Of a stretch of 64,000 bases of DNA, positions 36,378 through 44,947 are shown piece after piece. The stretch lies in the NCBI GenBank assembly GCA_963753115.1, contig CAVWBB010000014.1, positions 81,834 to 145,833 of the forward strand. The letters run 5' to 3'. This stretch comes from Bog-473 sp963753115 (GTDB lineage Bacteria > Actinomycetota > Acidimicrobiia > Acidimicrobiales > RAAP-2). A program made the translations under genes and the position numbers. The notes beneath the pieces are model-generated. The model saw only the letters and a program-made list of their open reading frames with translations. It made no database searches and was not told the origin of the DNA. Position 1 is the first letter of the stretch. The number at the start of each line of letters is the position of its first letter.

Positions 36378-37193
36378 TCAGATCATCGAGTTCTTGACGG
36401 CCGAGGTCGGGGAGAGACGCGCCACAGCGTGCGTGAGCAGATGCAGGTCGCTCTGTCCGGGCAGCCGATCCACGCGCCGGTCGATCCGCTCCACGAGCTC
36501 CGCTCCCTTGCTCCCATCGAACAGATAGTTGACGAGGAATCCGACTTCACGCTTCGGCATGACGCCCGAGCCGACAGGCCGCCACCAGTGTGACAACGCG
36601 AAGCGGGTCATCCTCTGCGCCCTGGGGCTGTCGCCGAGACGGCGCATCGCCTCCGATGCGTAGAAGTCGATGTGCCCGCCTTCCTGCTTCATGATCCGGC
36701 GCAGGAGCTCGCGTAGCGTCGGGTGCCCAGCCGCCTCGGACAGACGGGAGTACCCCGCTTGCGTCGTCCACTCGTTGATGGCGCCCCACGTCATGTGCAG
36801 GGCGATGAAGGCCCGGCCCGCGAAGGCCGCCGAGGCGATGGTGCTGAGCGAGCTGGCCGCCTGGCGCCGCCGCCGCCCCTGGCGCAGCGCGGCAACGCGC
36901 GGCGCGCCGGCCTGCTCGCCGTGGGCCTCGAGCACCTGCCTGATGGCCTCGCCGTGCCACATCTCCTCGAACGCCCAGCAGGACAGGAAGGAGGTGATGG
37001 CCGGGTCCTGGTGGGCCGGCGTGAGCAACAGATCGCGCAGGTAGCAGACCGTGTGGAACTCGACGTCGTGCATGTAGCGCAACGAGCGCAGCGCATCGGA
37101 GGGGAGAGGCTGGTCGCGGAAGTCATCGAAGTCGATGCCCCCCAGGTCCAGGCGCCCCGCCCTGGTCTTGTAGGAATCGATGGTGGTTCGCAT
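36378..37193 (-). CDS. Ferritin-like diiron protein of unknown function
   Basis: 271 residues. Carboxylate/His positions fit a diiron helical bundle: VEFHTVCYLRDLL, FEEMWHGEA (ExxH), NEWTTQAGYSRL and EGGHIDFY (ExxH). Resembles acyl-ACP desaturase or manganese-iron oxidase-like proteins. Start ATG 37193 (MRTTIDSYK). It is divergent from the sigma factor and lies 66 bp upstream of the ferritin-like operon. Confidence 0.75.
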   Translation of the reverse strand: MRTTIDSYKTRAGRLDLGGIDFDDFRDQPLPSDALRSLRYMHDVEFHTVCYLRDLLLTPAHQDPAITSFLSCWAFEEMWHGEAIRQVLEAHGEQAGAPRVAALRQGRRRRQAASSLSTIASAAFAGRAFIALHMTWGAINEWTTQAGYSRLSEAAGHPTLRELLRRIMKQEGGHIDFYASEAMRRLGDSPRAQRMTRFALSHWWRPVGSGVMPKREVGFLVNYLFDGSKGAELVERIDRRVDRLPGQSDLHLLTHAVARLSPTSAVKNSMI

Positions 37194-37281
37194 AACGCCT
37201 ACTATTCGGAACCCAGGTGACGTCCGGATGGGCGAAATTCGCGACATCCAGAGCCCGGAGCGGGTCCGAACAAGGTCCGAC

Positions 37282-37857
37282 ATGCCGCGTATCGACGAAG
37301 TGAGCGATGCCCAGCTGGTGACGTCCATCGCCCGCTACAGCGAGGTCGCGCTGGCCGAGGCCTACCGGCGCCACGGCGGCGCTGTCTTCGGCTTGGCCAA
37401 GAGGGTCCTGCAGAACCCCACCGAGGCCGAGGACGTGACCCAGGAGGTCTTCCTGCGCCTGTGGAACCAGCCCGATCGCTTCGACCCCGCCCGGGGCTCA
37501 CTCCGCTCCTTCCTGCTCGCCCAGGCCCATGGGCGGGCGGTGGACGCCGTGCGCTCGTCGAGCTCGCGGCGCCAGCGCGAGTCGCGTGATGCCCTGCGCA
37601 CGGCGGAGGCGCCCTACGACATGCAGCGGGAGGTCTGGGACCTCGCGGTGGCCGATCAGGTCTCCCAGGCCATGGGCGAGCTGCCCGAGGAGGAGCGCCG
37701 GGCCATTGAGCTGGCCTACTTCGAGGGTCGGACCTACCGAGAGGTGGCGCAGCTGCTCGACCAGCCGGAGGGCACGGTCAAGAGCAGGATCCGCAACGGC
37801 ATGCGGCGCATGCGCGCCGTGCTCACCGAAGCCGGCGTGAGGGGCGTGGACGCGTGA
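37282..37857 (+). CDS. ECF RNA polymerase sigma factor, SigK-like
   Basis: About 191 residues from ATG 37282 (AAGG seven bases upstream); in-frame ATG 37228 is possible. Region 2: DVTQEVFLRLWNQPDRFDPARGSLRSFL; region 4: ELPEEERRAIELAYFEGRTYREVA and an HTH ending GTVKSRIRNGMRRM. Followed with one-base overlap by its anti-sigma factor. Its promoters were not identified here. Confidence 0.9.
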   Translation: MPRIDEVSDAQLVTSIARYSEVALAEAYRRHGGAVFGLAKRVLQNPTEAEDVTQEVFLRLWNQPDRFDPARGSLRSFLLAQAHGRAVDAVRSSSSRRQRESRDALRTAEAPYDMQREVWDLAVADQVSQAMGELPEEERRAIELAYFEGRTYREVAQLLDQPEGTVKSRIRNGMRRMRAVLTEAGVRGVDA

Positions 37858-38624
37858 TGTCGCACGACGAGGCCAGCGACCTGCTCGGGGCCTACGCGCT
37901 CGACGCCGTCGACGGCGACGAGTTCGCGGAGCTCGAGGAGCATCTCGACACCTGCCCACGCTGCCGGGCCGAGCTCGACAGCCTGCGCGAGGTGGCCGCC
38001 GCCATGGGGAACTCGGTGGAGCCGCTCCCCGAGGGGCTGTGGTCCCAGATCGCCAGCCGGCTGCCCGAACGCCAGGAGGGCGAAGAGCCCCCGCCGATGC
38101 CGCACCTCGCCCCCGAGCGCGAAGCCGGGTCACCCTTCAGGACACCGTCGAGTCGCCGTCCACGCCGCCGCACCGTCTCGACGCTCGTCGCCGCCATCGC
38201 CGTGGCGGCCGCCGCAGTGGCCGTCGTCCTCGGCGTCGGGCTCGTGCGCGCCGACAACAAGGTCTCGAACCTGCAGGCGGCGGGGCCGACCTCGGTGACC
38301 GCGGCGTTGGCCACGCCCGGGCACCGCCTCATCACCCTCCACTCGAGCTCGCACGCCGATGCGGCGCAGGTCGTGGTGACCCCCTCGGGGCAGGGATTCT
38401 TGGTCTCGTCGAACCTGCCGACCCTCGGCCACGGCCAGACCTACCAGCTCTGGGGCATCGTCGGGCACACCCCGATCTCCCTCGGCCTGCTCGGCAATTC
38501 CCCGCATGCCGCCGCCTTCACCATCGCCGGCTCGACGCGGCCCACGGCGTTCGGCGTGACGGCCGAGCCGGCCGGCGGCTCGGTGGTCCCGACCGGCACC
38601 ATGGTCGCCACCGGGACTGTCTGA
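37857..38624 (+). CDS. Anti-sigma factor, RskA family
   Basis: 255 residues. N-terminal zinc anti-sigma domain with HLDTCPRC, one membrane helix (about 105-127), then the extracytoplasmic anti-sigma-K domain (YQLWGIVGHTPISLGLLG). Expected to hold the preceding sigma factor at the membrane until cleaved or released. ATG 37857 shares one base with the sigma stop. Confidence 0.9.
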   Translation: MSHDEASDLLGAYALDAVDGDEFAELEEHLDTCPRCRAELDSLREVAAAMGNSVEPLPEGLWSQIASRLPERQEGEEPPPMPHLAPEREAGSPFRTPSSRRPRRRTVSTLVAAIAVAAAAVAVVLGVGLVRADNKVSNLQAAGPTSVTAALATPGHRLITLHSSSHADAAQVVVTPSGQGFLVSSNLPTLGHGQTYQLWGIVGHTPISLGLLGNSPHAAAFTIAGSTRPTAFGVTAEPAGGSVVPTGTMVATGTV

Positions 38625-38655
38625 GGCCGCCGGCCAGCTGTTAGGTTCGCTGCCC

Positions 38656-39502
38656 ATGTCCGAGGAAGAGGCACCGAAGAAGCGCCGGCCCATCGAGATC
38701 TTCGCCGAGGCCGAGCCGGTCAAGTTGGGCTCCATGCTGCTGACGCTCGTGGAGCCCCACCGCGGTCATGAGGTGGCCTACAACCGCTGGTACGAGCGGG
38801 ACCACTTCTACTCGGGGTGCATGGTGGGTCCCTACAACTTCGCCGGGTCGCCGCTTCGTCGCCACGGCCGACCTGAAGGCGTTGCGCGACCCTGACGCGT
38901 CGGCCATCACCGGCGAGCCGGCCCGGGGGTCCTACATCTCGGCCTACTGGGTGCTCGACGGCTACTTCGACGTCTGGAACAAGTGGGCCCTGCGCCAGGT
39001 GAACGCGCTGCACGCCGCCGGCCGCATGTTCCAAGAGCGCGACCACGTGCACACGCTCCTCTACAACTACCAGTGGGAGCACCGGCGCGAGCCCGACGGC
39101 GTCCCCGTGGAGTTGGCGCTCGACCACCCCTATCGCGGTTTCGTCACCGTCTTCATCGACCGCGACGACTCGGTGTCGAACGAGGAGCTGTGGGCGTGGT
39201 TGCGTGCGGAACACCTGCCTGCGCTCATGCCGGGGAGCGACGCCGATCTGGTCGCCGCCTTCACGCCGATCGCGCTCGAGGTGGACGCCCCCGGGGACGT
39301 GCCCCGCGAGAAGGCCCGGGACAACCGCACCGTGCTGCTGTGGTTCCTCAACACGCCGCCGGAGGTGGCCTGGGAGCCCGTGATCGCCGAGCACCGCCGC
39401 CAGCTCGAGGCGGCGGGGAAGGGCACCGTCGTGGCCGCCCTCCCGTTCATCCCCACCATCGTGGGCACGGACACCTACACCGACAAGCTCTGGGCCGACT
39501 GA
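38656..39502 (+). CDS. Conserved protein of unknown function, frameshifted
   Basis: About 282 residues. It reads LGSMLLTLVEPHRGHEVAYN, RWYERDHFYSG, VGPYNFAG in one frame and continues FVATADLKALRDPD... in the next; the break is in gccgggtcgccgctt at ~38846-38850 and removing one base gives YNFAGRRFVA. The paired strand-helix pattern suggests a duplicated dimeric alpha/beta barrel. Not recognised beyond that. Confidence 0.7.
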
Positions 39503-39535
39503 CTCCAGGACGGGGACGGAACCGGACCGCCGGCG

Positions 39536-40330
39536 TCAGCCCCGGGCCAGGATCTCCACGTGGGCGACCACGAAGACCGCGTCGTCTGACTCGGCCCAGC
39601 GCAGGAACGCCTCGGCGATGCGTTCGAGCTCGGCGGTGTCGCTGAGCCCGTACTCCACGGCCTGCTCGGCGAAGCGCGAGTAGCGCACCCGGTCGGCCCA
39701 CAGTCCGCCCCACCAGGCCCGCGCCTCGGGGTCGGCGTAGGTCCAGGTCGAGCTCGAGACGGCCACGTCGGAGAAGCCCGCCGCATGTGCGTGGCCGAGC
39801 AGCCGGGGCCCGATGCGGGCGTCGTGCCCGTTGCGCGCCGTCACGGCCAGGTAGAGCTCCAGCCAGCGGTCGAGCACCGGGTCGCCCGGGGCCCAGGTGA
39901 AGGCCCCGTAGTCCGAGTCGCGGGCGGCCAGCACACCATCGGGGTCCAGCACGCGGCGCAGCTCGATCAGCGCGGCGACCGGGTCGCTCAGGTGCTGGAG
40001 CACCTGATGCAGGTGGATCACGTCGAACGAGGCGTCGGGGAAGCCGAGGGCGAAGACATCCGCCACCTCGAAGCGCAGGTTCTCCACGCTGAGGCCGCGG
40101 GCGTGCTCCCGGGCCTGGGCCACCACGTCGGCCGCCGCGTCCACCCCGATCGCCTCGCCCGGCGCGACCAGGAGGGCCAGGTCGGCGGTGATGGTCCCGG
40201 GCCCGCACCCCACGTCCAGCAGGCGCTGACCAGGGCGCAGGTGGGGGAGGAGGTAGGCGCTGGAATTCTCGGCCGTGCGCCAGGTGTGGCTGCGCAGGAC
40301 GGACTCATGGTGCCCGTGCGTGTAGGTCAT
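39536..40330 (-). CDS. Class I SAM-dependent methyltransferase (UbiE/MerE-like)
   Basis: 264 residues. SAM motif I LLDVGCGPGTIT, motif II region VDAAADVV, LRFEVADVFALGFPDASFD, and LIELRRVLDPDG. Small-molecule methyltransferase of unknown substrate. Divergent from the glycosylase gene (14 bp). Confidence 0.85.
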   Translation of the reverse strand: MTYTHGHHESVLRSHTWRTAENSSAYLLPHLRPGQRLLDVGCGPGTITADLALLVAPGEAIGVDAAADVVAQAREHARGLSVENLRFEVADVFALGFPDASFDVIHLHQVLQHLSDPVAALIELRRVLDPDGVLAARDSDYGAFTWAPGDPVLDRWLELYLAVTARNGHDARIGPRLLGHAHAAGFSDVAVSSSTWTYADPEARAWWGGLWADRVRYSRFAEQAVEYGLSDTAELERIAEAFLRWAESDDAVFVVAHVEILARG

Positions 40331-40344
40331 GCGTACATTGTGAC

Positions 40345-41205
40345 GTGCCCGAAATGCCCGAGATGCAGGCGCTGTCCGAGCGCCTCGACGCCCTCCTGGC
40401 CGGGGCCACCCTCGACCGGGCCGACCTGTTGGGGTTCTCGTCGCTCAAGACGTTCGCGCCCACACCCGACGAGCTCTACGGGCACACCCTCCGCTCGGTG
40501 TCCCGGCGCGCCAAGTACCTCGTCTGGGAGTTCGACGACGGCAACCGGATGGTGCTGCATCTCTCCCAGGCGGGCCGGCTCGACATTGAGGACCCGCCCA
40601 AGAAGACGAAGCCGCGCGGCGCCGTGGCCCGCTTCACCTTCACCACCGCCGGCGCGTCGCCCTCGACCATCGGCGTGCTGGTGCGCGAGTACGGCACGCA
40701 GCGCAAGGCGTCGTGGTGGATGCTGGCACCGGGCGACGAGGGACCACTGGCCGGGCTCGGGCCCGAGCCGGGGAGCGCCGAGTTCGCAGCCTTCATCCGC
40801 ACCAGCGACTCCCGGCGCCACCTCACGACCGACCTCCGCGACCAGCACGTGGTGGCGGGGATCGGCCGCGGCTGGGGCGACGACATCCTGCACAGGGCGA
40901 AGCTGTCGCCGTTCGCCTCGCTGCGCTCGTTGAGCCCGCCCGAGCGCGAGGCGCTGCTCCAAGCCGCCACCGACGTGCTGGCCGAGGCGCTCGAGCTCGA
41001 GCGCGGCCGCGAGGGCGGGTTGTCGGAGTCCAAGCTGGGCGGGCGCTTCAAGGTCCACGGCCGCTTCGGCGAGCCCTGCCCGACCCCGTGCGGCGACACG
41101 CTCGAGCGCGTCTCGTTCGAGTCCTACGAAATGGCCTACTGCCCGACCTGCCAGACAGGGGGCAAGGTGCTGGCCGACCGCCGCCTCTCGAGACTGCTCA
41201 AGTAG
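40345..41205 (+). CDS. Fpg/Nei-family DNA glycosylase
   Basis: Removes oxidised bases and nicks the site. 286 residues. Start GTG 40345 gives MPEMPEMQ, so the N-terminal Pro nucleophile and Glu are in place; ATG 40354 is also compatible. A C-terminal zinc finger is seen (CPTPC ... CPTC). It cannot be assigned to Fpg or Nei, and DNA substrate is open. Ends next to lexA. Confidence 0.88.
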   Translation: MPEMPEMQALSERLDALLAGATLDRADLLGFSSLKTFAPTPDELYGHTLRSVSRRAKYLVWEFDDGNRMVLHLSQAGRLDIEDPPKKTKPRGAVARFTFTTAGASPSTIGVLVREYGTQRKASWWMLAPGDEGPLAGLGPEPGSAEFAAFIRTSDSRRHLTTDLRDQHVVAGIGRGWGDDILHRAKLSPFASLRSLSPPEREALLQAATDVLAEALELERGREGGLSESKLGGRFKVHGRFGEPCPTPCGDTLERVSFESYEMAYCPTCQTGGKVLADRRLSRLLK

Positions 41206-41232
41206 CGGACTGCGATCGCCGGCGTCCGGCTA
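41203..41232. terminator. Bidirectional hairpin between the glycosylase and lexA
   Basis: TAGCGGAC (41203-41210) pairs with GTCCGGCTA (41224-41232) with one bulge. It includes both convergent stop codons. No U-tract, so termination is only likely. Confidence 0.45.
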
Positions 41233-41865
41233 GTTCAGCTGGCGCACGACGGTGACGACCTTGCCGAAGATCGTCACCTCGTCCGGCCCGTCGAACACCA
41301 TCGGCTCGTAGGCGGTGTTGGCCGGGGTCAGCACGACGCGGCCGTTCTTGCGGCTGAACGTCTTGACCGTGGCCTCGCCGTCGTTGATGCCTGCCACCAC
41401 GACGTCGCCGTTGTCCGCCTCGGGCTGCTGGCGCACCACGACGTAGTCGCCGTCGAAGATGCCGGCACCGGTCATGGAGTCGCCCCGCACCCGCAGCATG
41501 AAGGCGGGCCCGCTGCCGGTGAATTGCTCCGGCATGGGAAGCAGCTCCTCGATGTTCTCCTCGGCCAGCACGCCGGTTCCCGCCGCCACCTCGCCCAGGA
41601 GGGGCACGTTGTGCACGGCCGAGGCCGGCAGCCGGGACGACGTGTCCGGGTCGAAGTGGACCTGGATGGCGCGGGGCTTGCTCGGGTCCTTGGAGAGGTA
41701 GCCCTCCCGCTGGAGCACGGCCAGGTGCGTGTGCACCGTGGCCGAGGATGCGAGCCCGACCGCCTCGCCGATCTCGCGTACCGAGGGCGGATAGCCCCGG
41801 TCGCGCTGGCAGTCGGCGATGTAGTTGAGGATCTGCAGGCGCTTCCCGCTCAGGACCTCGGCCAT
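41230..41865 (-). CDS. lexA: LexA repressor
   Basis: SOS repressor, 211 residues. N-terminal winged helix (GYPPSVREIGEAVGLASSATV), self-cleavage Ala-Gly in EVAAGTGVLAEEN, catalytic Ser in GDSMTGAGIFDGDY and Lys in ATVKTFSR. Start ATG 41865 has AAAGGAG upstream; the in-frame extension to 42207 crosses the operators and is not used. Confidence 0.96.
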   Translation of the reverse strand: MAEVLSGKRLQILNYIADCQRDRGYPPSVREIGEAVGLASSATVHTHLAVLQREGYLSKDPSKPRAIQVHFDPDTSSRLPASAVHNVPLLGEVAAGTGVLAEENIEELLPMPEQFTGSGPAFMLRVRGDSMTGAGIFDGDYVVVRQQPEADNGDVVVAGINDGEATVKTFSRKNGRVVLTPANTAYEPMVFDGPDEVTIFGKVVTVVRQLN

Positions 41866-41917
41866 CGGTGTCTCCTTTGGTGCCCACCCCGGCGTGCCGC
41901 CGGGCCCCTCCCGGGGG

Positions 41918-42110
41918 CGAACATCCGTTCGTGATCCACCAACATACCCAAGTGGTCGGGCCAAAGCAAACATCTGTTCGTTTTTATGCCAAGCCGGGGT
42001 GTCACACCCGACCCGTAGGGTCTGTGCATCGGCGAACAGCTGTTCGGAAAAGGGATTGACGGCGAACAGGTGTTCGTGGTCCAATGGGCAGGAAAGCGAA
42101 CAGGTGTTCG
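41918..42110. promoter_or_regulatory. Cluster of five LexA boxes in the lexA / LysM-gene intergenic region
   Basis: CGAAC-N4-GTTCG at 41918-41931, 42033-42046, 42063-42076 and 42097-42110, and one variant CAAACATCTGTTCG at 41967-41980. Centre-to-centre steps are 49, 66, 30 and 34 bp. They lie between the divergent starts of lexA (41865) and the LysM gene (42126). Confidence 0.92.
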
Positions 42111-42125
42111 GAAGAGGGAGACGCC

Positions 42126-42482
42126 ATGACCGTCGCATATGAGCTCGAGTTCGAGACGTACCGCCCCCAGCTGTACGTCGTTCCCGACCAGCCGGCGCGG
42201 ACCGCACCTACCCCCCGGGTGCGCCGCCGCCGGGTGGTCGCCGCCGCCTTCGTGGTGGTCCTGCTGATCCTGCTCGCCCTGCCGATCCGCGCCTTCGCCG
42301 GAAGCACCCTGGCCCAGGCCGCGCCGGCGCAGGGTCAGGAGTACATCGCCAAGGCGGGCGACACCCTGGCCTCCATTGCCACAAGGGCCGACCCGGCGCA
42401 CGCCGCCTCGTTGACCGAGCAGCTCGTCCGCGAGACCGGGACGAGCCTGGTGGTGCCAGGGGAGCACATCTTCATTCCCTGA
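42126..42482 (+). CDS. LysM-domain membrane protein, SOS cell-division inhibitor-like (Rv2719c/YneA type)
   Basis: 118 residues. Cytosolic ~35 residues, one membrane helix (VVAAAFVVVLLILLALPI), then a short LysM domain (YIAKAGDTLASIATRA) outside. lexA-LysM-nrdR order and adjacent LexA operators match mycobacterial lexA-Rv2719c-nrdR, where the protein blocks septation in SOS. Start ATG 42126 with GGGAG upstream. No catalytic hydrolase motif is visible. Confidence 0.85.
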   Translation: MTVAYELEFETYRPQLYVVPDQPARTAPTPRVRRRRVVAAAFVVVLLILLALPIRAFAGSTLAQAAPAQGQEYIAKAGDTLASIATRADPAHAASLTEQLVRETGTSLVVPGEHIFIP

Positions 42483-42496
42483 CTATCGTCAGCGGT

Positions 42497-42964
42497 GTGC
42501 GGTGTCCCTGGTGCGGTGTCGATGACGACCGCGTCGTGGATTCACGCCAGGCCGAAGAAGGCGGAGCGATCCGTCGGCGCCGAGAGTGCCTCGGCTGCGA
42601 GCGCCGCTTCACGACGTTCGAGCGGGTCGAAGAGGTCCCGCTGTGGGTGGTGAAGCGGAGCGGCCTCCGAGAGCCCTTCGACCGGGCCAAGGTCATTGCG
42701 GGCGTCCGCTCCGCCACCAAGAACCGGCCCGTCACTCCTGAGCAGATGGAGGAGCTGGCCCAGGCCGTGGAGGACGCTCTTCGGGGGGAGACGACGGAGC
42801 CCACGAGCCAGCAGGTCGGCGTCGCCGTCCTCGAACGGTTGCAGAGCCTCGACGACGTGGCCTACCTCCGGTTCGCCAGCGTCTACAAGGGCTTCGAGGA
42901 GGCGGGCGACTTTCAGCGCGAGGCGGGATTGTTGACCAAGACCACGGAGCCGAAGCGGAAGTGA
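42497..42964 (+). CDS. nrdR: Transcriptional repressor NrdR
   Basis: 155 residues. N-terminal zinc ribbon CPWC ... CLGC (MRCPWCGVDDDRVVDSRQAE), then the ATP-cone that senses (d)ATP. It represses ribonucleotide reductase genes by binding NrdR boxes, none of which was seen here. GTG start 42497, 14 bp after the LysM gene, in the same predicted transcript. Confidence 0.95.
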   Translation: MRCPWCGVDDDRVVDSRQAEEGGAIRRRRECLGCERRFTTFERVEEVPLWVVKRSGLREPFDRAKVIAGVRSATKNRPVTPEQMEELAQAVEDALRGETTEPTSQQVGVAVLERLQSLDDVAYLRFASVYKGFEEAGDFQREAGLLTKTTEPKRK

Positions 42965-43662
42965 TGGACGAGACGCCCGGCATCGTCCTGGCCGTCTACG
43001 CCCATCCAGACGATGCCGACGTCGCCTGTGGCGGCACGCTGGCCCGCTGGGCGAGGGCGGGAGGCGCCGTGCACCTGCTCGTCTGCACCGACGGCGGCAA
43101 AGGCACGACAGACGCCACCATCGACCCCGCGCGGTTGGCCGCCCAACGGGCCGCCGAGCTCGAGTCCTCCTCCGCGCTGATCGGTCTGGCCACGGTCGAC
43201 AACCTGGGCTTCCCCGACGGCGAGCTGCTCGACAGCGACGAGTTCCGGCGCACACTGGTGGAGCGGGTGCGCGCGCTGCGTCCAGACGTCGTCTGCGGGC
43301 ACGACCCCACGGCCGTGTTCTTCGGGCAGGACTACTTCAATCACCGTGATCACCGGATCGCCGGGGCGGCCCTGTTGGACGCGGTCGCGCCCGCCGCGGC
43401 CCTCCCGCACTATTTTCCCGACGCCGGACCACCCCACCAGGTGTCCACGGTGCTCCTGTCGGCGACGCTCGAGCCCAACGAGTGGGTGGACATCTCCGAC
43501 ACCGTCGACACCAAGGCGTCCGCGGTGGAGTGCCATCGGACGCAATTCGCAGGGCAGGACGGCTGGGCCGGCGAGGCGGTGCGCCGCCGGGCGGCCGAGG
43601 AGGGCAGGCGGGCCGGCGTTCCCTACGCCGAGGGGTTCCGCCGGCTGACGCTCGGTGGCTGA
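42961..43662 (+). CDS. PIG-L family deacetylase, mycothiol-pathway (MshB/Mca)-like
   Basis: 233 residues. Zinc motif AHPDDADVACGG (AHPDD) and a distal His in NHRDH. Such enzymes remove an acetyl group from GlcNAc-inositol (MshB) or cleave mycothiol conjugates (Mca); choice between them is not possible here. GTG 42961 and ATG 42964 are both possible starts, coupled to the nrdR stop. Confidence 0.82.
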   Translation: MMDETPGIVLAVYAHPDDADVACGGTLARWARAGGAVHLLVCTDGGKGTTDATIDPARLAAQRAAELESSSALIGLATVDNLGFPDGELLDSDEFRRTLVERVRALRPDVVCGHDPTAVFFGQDYFNHRDHRIAGAALLDAVAPAAALPHYFPDAGPPHQVSTVLLSATLEPNEWVDISDTVDTKASAVECHRTQFAGQDGWAGEAVRRRAAEEGRRAGVPYAEGFRRLTLGG

Positions 43663-44944
43663 GCGGCCGGCTCTGCCCACCATCTTGCACATCGACATGG
43701 ACGCGTTCTTCGCGTCGGTCGAGGTGCTCGACGATCCTTCCCTGTCCGGCAAACCCGTGATCGTGGGCGGCGCCGGCGCCCGCGGTGTCGTTGCCTCCTG
43801 CACGTACGAGGCGCGCCGGTACGGGGTGCACTCGGCGATGCCGTCCATGCGGGCCCGCCAACTCTGCCCCGAGGCGATCTTCCTGTCGGGCCGGCACAGT
43901 CGTTACGCCGAGGTCAGCGGGGAGCTGCACAAGGTCCTGGCCGACGTGACCCCCATGGTCGAGCCGATCGGTCTGGACGAAGCGTTCGTGGACGTCGCCG
44001 GCGCCGTGCGCCTGCTCGGCTCGCCGGAGCACATCGCGCAGGGCCTCCGCCGGCGGGTGCACGACGAGCTCCATCTGGAGTGCGCCGTCGGGATCGGGCG
44101 CTCGAAGATGATCGCCAAGCTGGCCTCGAGGGCGGCCAAGCCGCGGGCCAGCCGGGCCGGGTTGGAACCGGGACCCGGCGTGTACCTGGTGGAGCCGGCG
44201 GACGAGCTCACCTTCCTGCACGGGCACGACGTGGAGGCGTTGTGGGGTGTCGGCCCGGCCACGGCGAAGCGCCTGCATGACCTGGGTGTCAAGACCGTGG
44301 GCGACCTCGCGGCACTGCCCGTCGACACCATGGTGCGCCGTCTCGGCAAGGCGAGCGGGGCCCACCTGGCCGCGCTCGCCCGCGGCGAGGACCCCGACCC
44401 GGTCAACCCCAACCGCCCCAACAAGTCGATCGGCCACGAGGAGACCTTCAGCGAGGATCTCGTTGATCCGCACGAGCTGGAGCGGCACGTGGTGCGCATG
44501 GCCGAGTCGGTGGCGACCATGCTGCGGGGCGCGTCGAGCTCGACGAGGACCATCACCGTCAAGGTCAAGTTCAAGGATCTCTCGCTGCAGTCGCGCTCGC
44601 ACACCCTGGAGCGTCCGATCTCGACGGGCGGCGCCATCGGGCAGGTCGCGGCGGCACTGCTGTCGGGCATCGACCCCGGTGAGGGCATCCGTCTCCTGGG
44701 CGTGAGCGCCTCGGGCCTGGCCGCCGGCGGGGTGGACCAGCTCTCCTTCGACCTCGGGGACGGGCTCGACGACGACAACCACAGCGCCACGGCGCGGGAG
44801 CAGTCGTGGTCGGAGGTGACGGCGACGGTGGACGCCATCCGCGACCGCTTCGGCAAGAGCGCGGTGGGCGCCGCCTCCATGGTCACCGAGGAGGGGGTCC
44901 AGGTACCGGCGCGGCGCGACGCGCCGTGGGGGCCCGACGCCTGA
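43655..44944 (+). CDS. dinB: DNA polymerase IV (Y-family)
   Basis: Error-prone translesion polymerase. 429 residues. Catalytic DMDAFFASVE (near 13-22) and the second acidic cluster GLDEAFVD (near 107), YEARRYGV, helix-hairpin-helix GVGPATAKRL, and little-finger domain. Its GTG start overlaps the PIG-L stop by 8 bases. Position at the end of the LysM-nrdR-PIG-L run under the LexA operators suggests SOS control. Confidence 0.95.
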   Translation: MAERPALPTILHIDMDAFFASVEVLDDPSLSGKPVIVGGAGARGVVASCTYEARRYGVHSAMPSMRARQLCPEAIFLSGRHSRYAEVSGELHKVLADVTPMVEPIGLDEAFVDVAGAVRLLGSPEHIAQGLRRRVHDELHLECAVGIGRSKMIAKLASRAAKPRASRAGLEPGPGVYLVEPADELTFLHGHDVEALWGVGPATAKRLHDLGVKTVGDLAALPVDTMVRRLGKASGAHLAALARGEDPDPVNPNRPNKSIGHEETFSEDLVDPHELERHVVRMAESVATMLRGASSSTRTITVKVKFKDLSLQSRSHTLERPISTGGAIGQVAAALLSGIDPGEGIRLLGVSASGLAAGGVDQLSFDLGDGLDDDNHSATAREQSWSEVTATVDAIRDRFGKSAVGAASMVTEEGVQVPARRDAPWGPDA

Positions 44945-44947
44945 GGG

